This document shows, one piece after another, positions 7,710-16,315 of a stretch of 64,000 bases of DNA; positions within the stretch are counted from its first letter, which is position 1, and every line of letters starts with the position of its first letter. Both the position numbers and the translations under genes were made by a program. This DNA is from Accumulibacter sp964420975 (GTDB lineage: Bacteria; Pseudomonadota; Gammaproteobacteria; Burkholderiales; Rhodocyclaceae): assembly GCA_964420975.1 (NCBI GenBank), contig CAYQVH010000022.1:1-64000 (forward strand). Reading direction: 5' to 3'. Under the pieces are notes generated by a model, which was given only the letters and a program-made list of their open reading frames with translations, did not search any database and was not told where the DNA came from.

Positions 7710-10232
7710 ATGCCCCTGACCTTGCCCCAGCTCGAGCGCCACCTGTTCAAAGCCGCCGACATCCTGCGCGGCAAGATGGACGCCTCCGAGTTCAAGGAAT
7801 ACATCTTCGGGATGCTGTTCCTGAAGCGCTGCTCCGACGTCTTCGATCAGCGGCGTGAGGAAGTCATCCGCCTGGAAATGGAAGGCGGGAGGACTTCAGG
7901 CCAGGCGCGCTTGTCCGCCGAGAACCCGCGCTGGTACAAGAAGGAAGGCTCGTTCTGGGTGCCGCCGCAGTCGCGCTACGAGACATTGGTCTGCGACGCC
8001 CACCAGAACGTCGGCGACTGGCTGAACAAGGCGCTCACCGGCATCGAGACGGCCAACACGAGCCTCTACGACGTGCTGGAGCACATCGACTTCACGCGCA
8101 AGGTCGGCCAGAGCAAGATCCCCGACCTCAAGCTGCGCCAGCTGATCACGCACTTCGGCAACTACCGCCTGCGCAACGAGGACTTCGAGTTCCCCGACCT
8201 GCTCGGCGCCGCCTACGAGTACCTGATCGGCGAGTTCGCCGACTCGGCCGGCAAGAAGGGCGGCGAGTTCTACACGCCGCGCTCGGTGGTGCGGATGATG
8301 GTCCGGCTGCTCAAGCCGACGCTGGCGCACGACATCTACGACCCCTGCTGCGGCTCGGGCGGCATGCTGATCGCGGCCAAGGAGTACATCGACGAGCACG
8401 GCGAGGACGGTCGCAAGGCCAACCTCTTCGGCCAGGAGTTCAACGGCACGGTGTGGTCGATCGCCAAGATGAACATGCTGCTGCACGGCATCAGCACCGC
8501 CAACCTGCAGAACGAGGACACGCTGGCCGAGCCGCGGCACGTCGAAGGCGGCGAGCTGATGCACTTCGACCGCGTGCTCACCAACCCACCCTTCTCCATC
8601 AATTGGGGCAACACCGAGAAGAACGCCGACGGCACGCCCGCCTGGGCGCCCAAGTTCCCGGAGCGCTTCCGCTTCGGCCAGGTGCCGCTCGGCGCCAAGA
8701 AGGCCGACCTGATGTTCCTGCAGCACATGCTGGCCGTCACCCGCGACGGCGGCAGGGTCGCCACGGTGATGCCACACGGCGTGCTGTTCCGCGGCGGTGA
8801 AGAGAAGACCATCCGCTCCGGCATCATCGACGCCGACCTGCTCGAAGCCGTGATCGGCGTCGCGCCCAATCTCTTCTACGGCACCGGCATCCCGGCCTGC
8901 ATCCTGGTCCTGCGCCAGCAGGTGCAGAACGGCGCCCACCGCATCAGCGGCAAGCCCGCCGAGCGCCAGGGCCAGGTGCTGTTCATCAACGCCGACCGCG
9001 AGTTCTTCGAAGGCCGGGCGCAGAACCACCTGCTGCCGGAGCACATCGAGAAGATCGTCACCACCTTCGACGATTTCCGCGCCATCCCGGGCTTCTCGGC
9101 CATCGTGGACAACGCCACGCTGAAGGCGAACGACTACAACCTGAACATCCGGCGCTACGCCGACAACGCCCCACCGCCCGAGCCGCACGACGTGCGCGCC
9201 CATCTGGTGGGCGGCGTGCCCAAGGCCGAAGTGGCCGACAAGGCGGCGCTGTTCAAGGCCCACGGCCTGAACCCGCTCGACCTGCTCGTCGAGCGCCCGA
9301 ATGACCCAAATCGGAAGTACCTGGACTTCAGGCCGGAACTGACGAAGCGCCAGGACCTCAAGCCCGCGATCGAAGGCAACGCCGGCCTGGTCGCCAAGGA
9401 GGCCGCCATCCGTGCGGCCTTCGAATCGTGGTGGCTGGCGCACAGCGCGCGCATCACGGCGCTGGCCGGGCAAATGCAAGACGACAACGATGGCGCCGCC
9501 AACCTCGTCGCCCTGCGCAACGACCTGCTGGCCAGCTTCAGCACCTCGCTGGAAGCCATCGGCCTGCTCGACCCCTTCCAGGTGCGCGGCATCGTGGCCG
9601 GCTTCTGGTACCAGACGAAGTACGACTTCCTGACCCTGATGGCGCGCGGCGCCAAGGGCGTGGCCGACGCCTGGCGCACCAGCATCGTCACCGCGCTGGA
9701 AGACAAGGCCAGCAAAGAGAGCCCGCTCGAGCACAAGCTCGTCAAGTTCCTGATGAGCGACTTCGTCGAAGCCATCCACGAACTGGAGGCGAAGAAGGCC
9801 GAGCTGGACAGCCAGATCAAGGCCGCTAGCCCCAAGGATGCCGAAGCCGAAGAAGGCGAAATCGCCGAGGCCGCGAACGAGGACGCCGACGACGAGAACC
9901 CGGTGGACGAAGCCCAGCTCAAGGCCTGGAAGAAGGAACTCGCCGCGGTCAGGAAGCAGCTCAAGGCCAAGAAGGAGAGCTTCGCCGCGCACATCAACGC
10001 CGCCGTCGATGGTCTGACACCACAGGAGGCCGCCGACCTGCTGCTGACCATCCTGCACAACGACATGCGCGCCATCGTCGAGCGCTACATCGCGGCACAG
10101 CGCAAGGCCATCGTCGCCGCGTTCGAGAACTGGTGGGACAAGTACCGCGTGACGCTGACCGAGATCGAGGGTAAGCGCGATTCGGCGGCGAAGGCGTTGC
10201 AGGGGTTCTTGAAGGGGCTCCGGTATGTCTGA
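7710..10232 (+). CDS. hsdM: Type I restriction-modification methyltransferase subunit HsdM
   Basis: 840 residues. An N-terminal helical domain starts LERHLFKAADILRGK. An N6-adenine methyltransferase domain follows with GGEFYTP near residue 184, the S-adenosylmethionine motif DPCCGSGGM near 211 and the catalytic NPPF motif near 292. A long C-terminal region (about 600-840) is rich in Lys, Glu and Ala and looks coiled-coil; it makes the protein longer than the roughly 500 residues of EcoKI HsdM but is usual in this subfamily. It methylates adenine in the site chosen by HsdS and is needed for cleavage by HsdR. The stop overlaps the hsdS start by eight bases, indicating translational coupling. 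Confidence 0.95.
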   Translation: MPLTLPQLERHLFKAADILRGKMDASEFKEYIFGMLFLKRCSDVFDQRREEVIRLEMEGGRTSGQARLSAENPRWYKKEGSFWVPPQSRYETLVCDAHQNVGDWLNKALTGIETANTSLYDVLEHIDFTRKVGQSKIPDLKLRQLITHFGNYRLRNEDFEFPDLLGAAYEYLIGEFADSAGKKGGEFYTPRSVVRMMVRLLKPTLAHDIYDPCCGSGGMLIAAKEYIDEHGEDGRKANLFGQEFNGTVWSIAKMNMLLHGISTANLQNEDTLAEPRHVEGGELMHFDRVLTNPPFSINWGNTEKNADGTPAWAPKFPERFRFGQVPLGAKKADLMFLQHMLAVTRDGGRVATVMPHGVLFRGGEEKTIRSGIIDADLLEAVIGVAPNLFYGTGIPACILVLRQQVQNGAHRISGKPAERQGQVLFINADREFFEGRAQNHLLPEHIEKIVTTFDDFRAIPGFSAIVDNATLKANDYNLNIRRYADNAPPPEPHDVRAHLVGGVPKAEVADKAALFKAHGLNPLDLLVERPNDPNRKYLDFRPELTKRQDLKPAIEGNAGLVAKEAAIRAAFESWWLAHSARITALAGQMQDDNDGAANLVALRNDLLASFSTSLEAIGLLDPFQVRGIVAGFWYQTKYDFLTLMARGAKGVADAWRTSIVTALEDKASKESPLEHKLVKFLMSDFVEAIHELEAKKAELDSQIKAASPKDAEAEEGEIAEAANEDADDENPVDEAQLKAWKKELAAVRKQLKAKKESFAAHINAAVDGLTPQEAADLLLTILHNDMRAIVERYIAAQRKAIVAAFENWWDKYRVTLTEIEGKRDSAAKALQGFLKGLRYV

Positions 10233-11493
10233 CTGGACTGAAGTACACATCTCGGAGCTCGCCACCATTGATATCGGCGGCACGCCATCGCGAGCCATTC
10301 CTGCATTCTGGGCAGAGAAGCCAGATGGCTACCCTTGGATTTCAATAGCCGACCTGAAGGGCAAGTACGTATCGGATACCAAGGAGCACATCACCGCTCT
10401 CGGCGTGAGATCCAGCAATGTGAAGCTAATTCCCGAGCGGACTGCGGTAATGAGCTTCAAGTTGACGGTTGGTCGCACTGCGATTGCAGCCGCGGATATG
10501 TACTGCAACGAAGCAATCGCGATCTTTCAGCCAAAGGATGGGCGGCTAGATGCTGGATGGCTCTACCACGCACTACCGCGGGCAGCTGGCAGTGTCGTAA
10601 CTGATACAGCGGTAAAGGGAGCGACCCTCAACAAGGCCAAGATAGCAGAAATGTTGTTGAAGCTCCCGCTTCCTGCCGAGCAATCCATCATCGCCCGAGT
10701 CCTCGACACCCTCGACACCGCCATCCACGAAACCGAGGCGATCATCGCCAAGCTCAAGGCCGTCAAGCAGGGCCTGCTGCACGACCTGCTGACGCGTGGC
10801 ATCGACGCCAACGGCGAACTGCGTCCGCCCCAGGCCGAGGCGCCGCATCTCTACAAGGAGTCGCCGCTGGGGTGGATTCCGAAGGAGTGGGATTTCGTCC
10901 GGCTTGACGATGTTGCGCTACGAGGCAGCGGACACACCCCGCGTAAGAGCGTACCCTCTTACTGGAATGGGGGCATCAAATGGGTTTCGTTGGCTGACTC
11001 GCATCGTCTTGACAACATTTTCATTGCCGGAACTGACAAGGAGATTAGCGCGCTCGGGATCGCCAATTCCTCAGCCGTCCTGCACCCTACTGGCACGGTG
11101 ATTTTCTCTCGTGATGCTGGTGTAGGTAAGAGTGCGGTGCTCGCTTGTGAAATGGCTGTCAGTCAGCACTTCATGGCGTGGCGATGCGGGGAAAGGTTAA
11201 ATCACTTGTTCCTATATTTCTATTTGCAGCGCGAGAAGCCAAAATTCGAGGCTATTGCACTTGGCAGCACGATCAAGACGATTGGACTCCCTTTCTTCAA
11301 GAGTTATGAGGTCGCTATTCCGCCGCGGGCCGAGCAGGAACAAGCTGTAGCTTCTCTGATGGTAGCCGAGGCTTGCTTAGCCGAGCATCTCGCCGGATCG
11401 GCGAAGCTTAAGGAGTTCAAGTCCGGCCTCATGGACGACCTCCTCACCGGCCGCGTCCGCGTCACGCCGCTGCTGGAGGATGCCGCGCCATGA
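10225..11493 (+). CDS. hsdS: Type I restriction-modification specificity subunit HsdS
   Basis: 422 residues with two target-recognition domains (about 1-150 and 215-375). Each is followed by a conserved helical spacer: LPLPAEQSIIARVLDTLD ending LLHDLLTRGID, and IPPRAEQEQAVASLM ending LMDDLLTGRVRV. The halves are recognisably repeats, as expected for a subunit reading a bipartite site. The target-recognition stretches have lower GC and different codon use from hsdM and hsdR, as is common where TRDs are exchanged horizontally. The recognition sequence cannot be predicted here. Start and stop overlap the neighbouring genes. Confidence 0.94.
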   Translation: MSDWTEVHISELATIDIGGTPSRAIPAFWAEKPDGYPWISIADLKGKYVSDTKEHITALGVRSSNVKLIPERTAVMSFKLTVGRTAIAAADMYCNEAIAIFQPKDGRLDAGWLYHALPRAAGSVVTDTAVKGATLNKAKIAEMLLKLPLPAEQSIIARVLDTLDTAIHETEAIIAKLKAVKQGLLHDLLTRGIDANGELRPPQAEAPHLYKESPLGWIPKEWDFVRLDDVALRGSGHTPRKSVPSYWNGGIKWVSLADSHRLDNIFIAGTDKEISALGIANSSAVLHPTGTVIFSRDAGVGKSAVLACEMAVSQHFMAWRCGERLNHLFLYFYLQREKPKFEAIALGSTIKTIGLPFFKSYEVAIPPRAEQEQAVASLMVAEACLAEHLAGSAKLKEFKSGLMDDLLTGRVRVTPLLEDAAP

Positions 11494-11795
11494 TCCCGGA
11501 AGCCTGGATCAAATCATGTGCGGCAAGCAACCGCTACCGCTATTCCCGCCACGCCGACCGCGAGCGGCAGAACGACGGTCTCACGCTTGCCGAGATCGAA
11601 CAGGCGCTGGTTTCCGGCCGGATCATCGAGCAGTATCCCGATACGGGCCGCGGTGAAAGCTGCCTGCTGGCCGGTTTCACCGATGCCGGCAAACCCATCC
11701 ATGCGGTTTGTGCGGCGATGGATGACTGGCTGGTCATCGTGACGATCTACCTCCCCACGCCCCCGAAGTTCAAGAATCCCTATGAGCGAGGCTAG
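11490..11795 (+). CDS. DUF4258 protein, toxin-like
   Basis: 101 residues resembling DUF4258 proteins: YSRHADRERQNDGLTLAEIEQAL, then a VSGRIIEQYPD segment and a C-terminal DDWLVIVTIY strand. The fold belongs to the RelE/MqsR-like group of small RNases, and many members pair with a YgiT-type zinc-finger antitoxin. The ATG overlaps the hsdS stop (ATGA), and the YgiT-like gene follows after four bases. Context and fold suggest a toxin-antitoxin pair built into the hsd operon; RNase activity is not shown by the sequence. Confidence 0.78.
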   Translation: MIPEAWIKSCAASNRYRYSRHADRERQNDGLTLAEIEQALVSGRIIEQYPDTGRGESCLLAGFTDAGKPIHAVCAAMDDWLVIVTIYLPTPPKFKNPYERG

Positions 11796-11799
11796 AGCC

Positions 11800-12057
11800 A
11801 TGAGCCAACATTGCGCCTTCTGCGGCCACAAGCACCTGACCGCCAGGACCACCCGTTACATCCACCAGCAGGCCGACGAGCTGCTCATCGTCAACGAAGT
11901 TCCCTGCCTGGAATGCGACTACTGCGGCGAGCAGTACTTCGATGTTTCCGTCTTGAAGCGGATCGAGGCCGAGCACCGGGCAATCGTGCTGCAAGGCAAG
12001 CAGCCGCAAGCCATCAAGCGGGTGGCGGTGGAGTCCTTTGCCTCGCTGAGCCGTTGA
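11800..12057 (+). CDS. YgiT/MqsA-type zinc finger protein, antitoxin-like
   Basis: 85 residues. Two CxxC pairs (CAFCGH near the N terminus and CLECDYCGEQYF in the middle) form the zinc-binding N-terminal domain seen in MqsA/YgiT antitoxins. The C-terminal helix-turn-helix DNA-binding domain of full MqsA is absent, as in the short YgiT-like partners of DUF4258 proteins. An in-frame ATG at 11782 lies inside the upstream gene; the one at 11800 has GAGCGAGG before it and is preferred. If it is an antitoxin, it would neutralise the DUF4258 protein directly. Confidence 0.8.
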   Translation: MSQHCAFCGHKHLTARTTRYIHQQADELLIVNEVPCLECDYCGEQYFDVSVLKRIEAEHRAIVLQGKQPQAIKRVAVESFASLSR

Positions 12058-12097
12058 CCGACCCGCGCCATTTTTGCAGGAGATGCTTGCACAAGTC

Positions 12098-12134
12098 GTC
12101 CAACCGTCTGTTGGACATATCGGAGTCCAAGGAG
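12098..12134 (+). promoter_or_regulatory. Competing hairpins in the hsdR leader
   Basis: GTCCAAC (12098-12104) pairs perfectly with GTTGGAC (12110-12116) across a 5-base loop. The same TTGGAC (12111-12116) can instead pair with a second GTCCAA (12125-12130) across an 8-base loop. The second hairpin reaches into the ribosome-binding site AGGAG (12130-12134) of the short leader ORF. The two structures exclude each other, so the segment could act as a translational switch. This comes from reading complementarity only; no energies were computed. Confidence 0.45.
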
Positions 12135-12138
12135 ACGA

Positions 12139-12171
12139 ATGAAATTGCGCCATGTCGGGAAGGACGATTGA
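12139..12171 (+). CDS. Possible 10-codon leader ORF coupled to hsdR
   Basis: ATG at 12139 with AAGGAG five bases upstream encodes MKLRHVGKDD and stops in a TGATG overlap with the hsdR ATG at 12171. Its Shine-Dalgarno site is better than that of most genes here, and the overlap favours ribosome hand-over to hsdR. The hsdR start also has its own GGAAGGA inside this ORF. The peptide may have no function except coupling. Confidence 0.4.
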   Translation: MKLRHVGKDD

Positions 12172-15100
12172 TGGGCTGGGAACTCGAAGACGTCGAAAAG
12201 CCCTTCGTTGCCCAGTTGCAGGCCATGGGTTGGACCTCCGTTGAAGGCAGCCTTGACGCCCCAGCGCCCACTGGACGCAGCAACTTCACCGAGGTCATCC
12301 AGGAAGGCGCACTTCGCGAGCGTCTGCGCGCCCTGAACCCCGGGCCGGACGGCCAGCCCTGGCTGGACGATGCCCGCATCTCCGAAGCAGTCGGCGCCAT
12401 CACCATCACCCGGCTCGGCACGCACAAGCTGATGGAGGCCAACCAGAAGGCGACCGAGATCCTGATCCGCGGCCTCACCGTCGAAGGACTACCCGGCTGG
12501 GACGGCGGGCGCGGCCAGACGATCCGCTACATCGACTGGGACACGCCGGCCAACAACCGCTTCACCGTCGTCAACCAGTACCGCGTCGATTGCCCGCCCG
12601 GCTTCAACTCGGCCAAGGCGTTCATCGTTCCCGACCTGGTGCTGCTGGTGAACGGCATCCCGCTGGTGGTGGTGGAGTGCAAGAGCCCGTCCATCCCCGA
12701 GCCCCTGGCCGAGGCGGTCGATCAGCTGCGCCGCTACAGCAATCAGCGCAAGGCGGCCTTCGAAGTGGACGACAACGAAGGCAACGAGGCGCTGTTCGCC
12801 ACCAACCAGCTGCTGGTCGCTACCTGCTACGACGAGGCGCGGGCAGGCTGCGTCGGCGCGGTCTTCGAGCACTATGCGCAGTGGAAGACGGTGGTCGGCC
12901 CGATTGGTGACGGCAGCGAGATCGAGGTGGCGCAGGCGCTGGGCAAGACCACCCTGTCGGAGCAGGAGCGCCTGATCGCCGGCCTGCTCGCGCCGGCGCA
13001 CCTGCTGGACGTGGTGAAGCACTTCCTGCTCTTCAGGCAGGTGGGCGGCCAAACCTTCAAGTCGGTCTGCCGTTACCAGCAGTACCGAGCGGTCAACCGC
13101 GCCATCGCCCGGCTCAAGACTGGCCAGACCCGGCTGCAGCACGGCGAGCACGACCAGCGTGGCGGCATCATCTGGCACACCCAGGGCTCGGGCAAGAGCC
13201 TGACGATGGTGTTCCTGGTGCGCAAGATGCGCGCGGACGCACAGCTGCGGCGCTTCAAGGTCATCGTCGTCACCGACCGCAAGGACCTGCAAAGCCAGCT
13301 TTCCGTGACCGCCACGCTGACCGGCGAGGTGGTGGAAGTGGCAGACAGTACCGCGGTCGTGAAGGCGCTGGCACGGCGCAAGGGGCCGGGGCTGGTCTTC
13401 GCCACCATCCAGAAGTACCGTGACCCGGACACCGCGGGTGACGCGCCGCTGACGGCCGACGACCTGCCCAAGTTCGAAGAACCGAAAGCCAGCTACAAGG
13501 CAGGCGAGAAGTTCGAGGTGCTGAACGAGGACGACAGCATCCTCGTTCTGGTCGACGAAGCGCACCGCACCCAGGCCGGCGACCTGCACGCCAACCTGCT
13601 GGCCGGGCTGCCCAACTGTGCGCGCATCGGCTTCACCGGCACCCCGATCATCATGGGTGAGAAGAAGCGCACCCACGAGATCTTCGGCGAGTTCATCGAC
13701 CGCTACACGATCAAGGAGGCCGAGGCCGACGGCGCCACCGTGCCGGTACTGTACGAGGGCCGCACCGCCAACGGCGCCATCAAGGACGGCGCCAGCCTGG
13801 ACGAACTGTTCGAGGACCTGTTCCGCCAGTACACACCCGAGGAACTGGAGGCGATCAAGCGGAAGTACGCCACCAGGGGCCACATCTTCGACGCCCCGGC
13901 GCTGATCGCCGACAAGGCACGCGACATCATCCGCCACTACGTCACCCACATCCTGCCCAATGGCTACAAGGCGCAGGTGGTGGCCTACAGCCGGCTGGCG
14001 GCGATCCGCTACTTCGAGGCGCTGAAGACGGCGCGCGCCGAGCTGCTGGCAGAAGCTGAAGAGTTGAGCCCGCACGACAAGGCGCTGGACGACGAGGCCC
14101 TGTGCCAGCGGCCGCCGAAGGTGCAGGCGGCGGTGCAGGCCTGGCGCTACCGCGAGACGCTGGCACGCATCGAGTTCGCGCCCATCATCTCGGGCAGCAA
14201 CAACGACGATCCGGCCTGGAAGACCTGGACCGACGGCGCGGCGCACGAGCAGCTGATCAAGCGCTTCAAGAAGCCCTTGTTCCACGCCGAAGCCGCCAAG
14301 ACCGACCCGCTGGCCTTCCTGGTGGTGAAGTCGATGCTGCTCACGGGCTTCGACGCGCCCATTGAAGGCGTGATGTACCTGGACCGGCCGATCCGCGAGG
14401 CGGAGCTGCTGCAGGCGATTGCCCGCGTCAACCGCACCGGTTTCGGCAAGCGCTGCGGCATCGTCGTGGACTACTACGGCGTGGCGCAGCACCTGAAGGA
14501 GGCGCTGGCCGCCTACGCCGACGAGGATGTGCAAGGCGCTCTGGCCAGCCTGAAGGACGAGGTGCCGGTGCTGCGCGACCGGCACCTGCGCGTAGTGGAC
14601 CTGTTCCGGCAGCGGGGCATCGAATCGCTGGAAGACACCGAAGCCTGCGTCGAGGCTTTGGGCAGCGAGAAGCTGCGGGCCGAGTTCGCGGTGAAGCTCA
14701 AGGCCTTCCTGGCGTCGCTGGACACGGTACTGCCGCGCCCCGAGGGGTTGCCGTACTCGGGCGACGCGAAGCGGCTGGCCTACCTCTACGCGCGGGCGCG
14801 CAACCGCTACAAGGACACACCCGTTCTCGGCAGGGACGTCGGCGCCAAGGTGCGCAAGCTGATCGACGACCACGTGATCTCGCTGGGCATCGACCCGAAG
14901 ATCCCGCCAATCCAGCTGACCGATGCCGAGTTCGACACGCACCTCGCCCGCGCGGCCAGCGACCGCGCCAAGGCCTCCGAGATGGAGCACGCGATTCGCT
15001 CCCACATCCGCAAGCACGCCGAAGAAGACCCGGTGCTGTACCGCAAGCTGTCGGAGCGGTTGAACGACCTCCTGAAGACCTTGGGTGAGCAGTGGAACGA

Positions 15101-15494
15101 AGTGATCGCCCAGCTGCAGAAGATCATCGATGAACTGCGCACGGGCAAGGCCGGCGCCGCCGATGCCCCGGGCGACCTGCCCGAATATTGCGCGCCCTTC
15201 CTGCGCACGGTGCTCGACGTGGTCTGCGCCGGGCAGACGCCGACGCCGGCCGAGCTGATCCGGCTGCAGGACGTGACCTTCGATCTGGTGGATCTGCTGG
15301 TTCAGGAACTGCAGGGAAACCGCAAGCTCTGGAGCCCACACAAGCGCGCGGCGCAAGATGAGCTGAACGGCCAATTGTTCGATCACTTGATGCGCCTGCG
15401 CCCACTGCTGGTGGACGCCGACCAGGCCGGCGTGCTCGCCGACAAGCTGATGGAGCAGGCGCGCGCCAACCACGACAAGCTGGTTCAGGTGTGA
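12171..15494 (+). CDS. hsdR: Type I restriction enzyme motor/endonuclease subunit HsdR
   Basis: 1107 residues. The N-terminal nuclease domain has the PD-(D/E)xK core (VPDLVLLVNGIPLVVVECKS, about residues 150-170). Two RecA-like motor domains follow: Walker A QGSGKS near 342, DEAHRTQ near 462, the GFTGTP motif, and QAIARVNRTG as motif VI. A C-terminal helical region binds HsdM. It translocates DNA with ATP and cleaves far from unmethylated sites. The frame is open upstream into the YgiT gene, but ATG 12171 with GGAAGGA is the first plausible start. All catalytic motifs are intact, so the system looks active. Confidence 0.95.
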   Translation: MGWELEDVEKPFVAQLQAMGWTSVEGSLDAPAPTGRSNFTEVIQEGALRERLRALNPGPDGQPWLDDARISEAVGAITITRLGTHKLMEANQKATEILIRGLTVEGLPGWDGGRGQTIRYIDWDTPANNRFTVVNQYRVDCPPGFNSAKAFIVPDLVLLVNGIPLVVVECKSPSIPEPLAEAVDQLRRYSNQRKAAFEVDDNEGNEALFATNQLLVATCYDEARAGCVGAVFEHYAQWKTVVGPIGDGSEIEVAQALGKTTLSEQERLIAGLLAPAHLLDVVKHFLLFRQVGGQTFKSVCRYQQYRAVNRAIARLKTGQTRLQHGEHDQRGGIIWHTQGSGKSLTMVFLVRKMRADAQLRRFKVIVVTDRKDLQSQLSVTATLTGEVVEVADSTAVVKALARRKGPGLVFATIQKYRDPDTAGDAPLTADDLPKFEEPKASYKAGEKFEVLNEDDSILVLVDEAHRTQAGDLHANLLAGLPNCARIGFTGTPIIMGEKKRTHEIFGEFIDRYTIKEAEADGATVPVLYEGRTANGAIKDGASLDELFEDLFRQYTPEELEAIKRKYATRGHIFDAPALIADKARDIIRHYVTHILPNGYKAQVVAYSRLAAIRYFEALKTARAELLAEAEELSPHDKALDDEALCQRPPKVQAAVQAWRYRETLARIEFAPIISGSNNDDPAWKTWTDGAAHEQLIKRFKKPLFHAEAAKTDPLAFLVVKSMLLTGFDAPIEGVMYLDRPIREAELLQAIARVNRTGFGKRCGIVVDYYGVAQHLKEALAAYADEDVQGALASLKDEVPVLRDRHLRVVDLFRQRGIESLEDTEACVEALGSEKLRAEFAVKLKAFLASLDTVLPRPEGLPYSGDAKRLAYLYARARNRYKDTPVLGRDVGAKVRKLIDDHVISLGIDPKIPPIQLTDAEFDTHLARAASDRAKASEMEHAIRSHIRKHAEEDPVLYRKLSERLNDLLKTLGEQWNEVIAQLQKIIDELRTGKAGAADAPGDLPEYCAPFLRTVLDVVCAGQTPTPAELIRLQDVTFDLVDLLVQELQGNRKLWSPHKRAAQDELNGQLFDHLMRLRPLLVDADQAGVLADKLMEQARANHDKLVQV

Positions 15495-16183
15495 TGATGG
15501 TCGTGGACGATCTGCAGTTCGCGGTGCGGCACAGCGCACGTCGCAGAACGATGCAGATTACGGTCGAGCGCGACGGGGGTCTGGTGTTGTCTGTCCCGCA
15601 GCAGGTGGACGAGGCTCGGCTTCGTGCCTTCGTGCAGGAAAAGCGCTTCTGGATCTACACCAAGCTGGCCGAGAAGGACCGCCTGCAGCGCCAGGTGCCG
15701 CGCAAGGAGTTTGTCGGTGGCGAGGGCTTCCTTTACCTCGGACGCAGTCACCGACTGAAGCTGGTCGACGAGCAGGACGTGCCGCTGAAACTGGCGGGCG
15801 GGCGCTTCTGCTTGCGCCACGACGTCTTGTCGGGTGCGCGCGAGCACTTCGTTCGCTGGTACAGCGAGCGTGCGAAAACCTGGCTGTCGAGTCGCGTGGT
15901 CGAGTATCAGTGCCGGATGGAGGTCAAGCCTTCCGGCGTGAAAGTGCAGGACCTGGGCTACCGCTGGGGCTCGTGCGGCAAGGGTGACTGGCTCTACTTC
16001 CACTGGAAGGCGATCCTGCTTCCGGCGCGCATCGCCGAGTACGTGGTGGTGCACGAAATCGCCCATCTGCACGAGCCGCACCACACGCCGGCCTTCTGGC
16101 TGCGTGTGGAGCGCGCTATGCCGGACTACACGCAGCGCAAGGGCTGGCTGGCCGAGCACGGAATCGAGGTCGAGGGGATCTGA
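15494..16183 (+). CDS. YgjP-like M48-family zinc metallopeptidase
   Basis: About 229 residues. The C-terminal half carries the zinc-peptidase motif HEIAH followed by LHEPHHTPAFW, with YRWGSCGKG just before it, the signature of the YgjP/DUF45 (WLM-like) family. Proteins of this kind often follow hsdR in type I restriction operons, but their role there is unknown. The ATG at 15494 shares its A with the hsdR stop codon (TGATG), so translation is coupled. A GTG at 15491 is an alternative. No signal peptide, so it is cytoplasmic. It is the last gene of the operon; only a 24-codon ORF of doubtful value follows (16189-16263). Confidence 0.85.
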   Translation: MMVVDDLQFAVRHSARRRTMQITVERDGGLVLSVPQQVDEARLRAFVQEKRFWIYTKLAEKDRLQRQVPRKEFVGGEGFLYLGRSHRLKLVDEQDVPLKLAGGRFCLRHDVLSGAREHFVRWYSERAKTWLSSRVVEYQCRMEVKPSGVKVQDLGYRWGSCGKGDWLYFHWKAILLPARIAEYVVVHEIAHLHEPHHTPAFWLRVERAMPDYTQRKGWLAEHGIEVEGI

Positions 16184-16263
16184 AAACGATGGCGGACTAC
16201 TTCACCATTTGCCACTTCAAGCGGCTTAACCGATGGAAGGGGTCGAAGCGCGGCGGTCTGTAG

Positions 16264-16293
16264 TTGTCGTCTCGGGCGCCGCAGTCGTATACT
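16264..16293 (+). promoter_or_regulatory. Candidate sigma-70 promoter for the heme-copper oxidase gene
   Basis: TTGTCG (16264-16269), an 18-base spacer and TATACT (16288-16293) match the -35 and -10 consensus at 4 and 5 of 6 positions. Transcription would begin near 16300, about 16 bases before the TTG start of the oxidase gene. This separates the restriction operon from the respiratory island. Confidence 0.5.
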
Positions 16294-16315
16294 TCGTCCC
16301 TTTTGCGAGATCGCG

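Noticed and set aside
7896..10298. 800-codon open frame antisense to hsdM
   Set aside because: Shadow of a GC-rich gene; no family features, while the plus strand has clear methyltransferase motifs.
11811..12170. Upstream in-frame extension of hsdR into the YgiT-like gene
   Set aside because: Open only by chance; HsdR homology starts near MGWELEDVEKPF and a good ribosome-binding site precedes 12171.
12489..15539. 1016-codon open frame antisense to hsdR
   Set aside because: Low-complexity His/Gln/Val/Arg composition typical of antisense frames; hsdR motifs lie on the other strand.
16189..16263. 24-codon ORF after the metallopeptidase gene
   Set aside because: Too short, no ribosome-binding site beyond AAAAC, no family resemblance.
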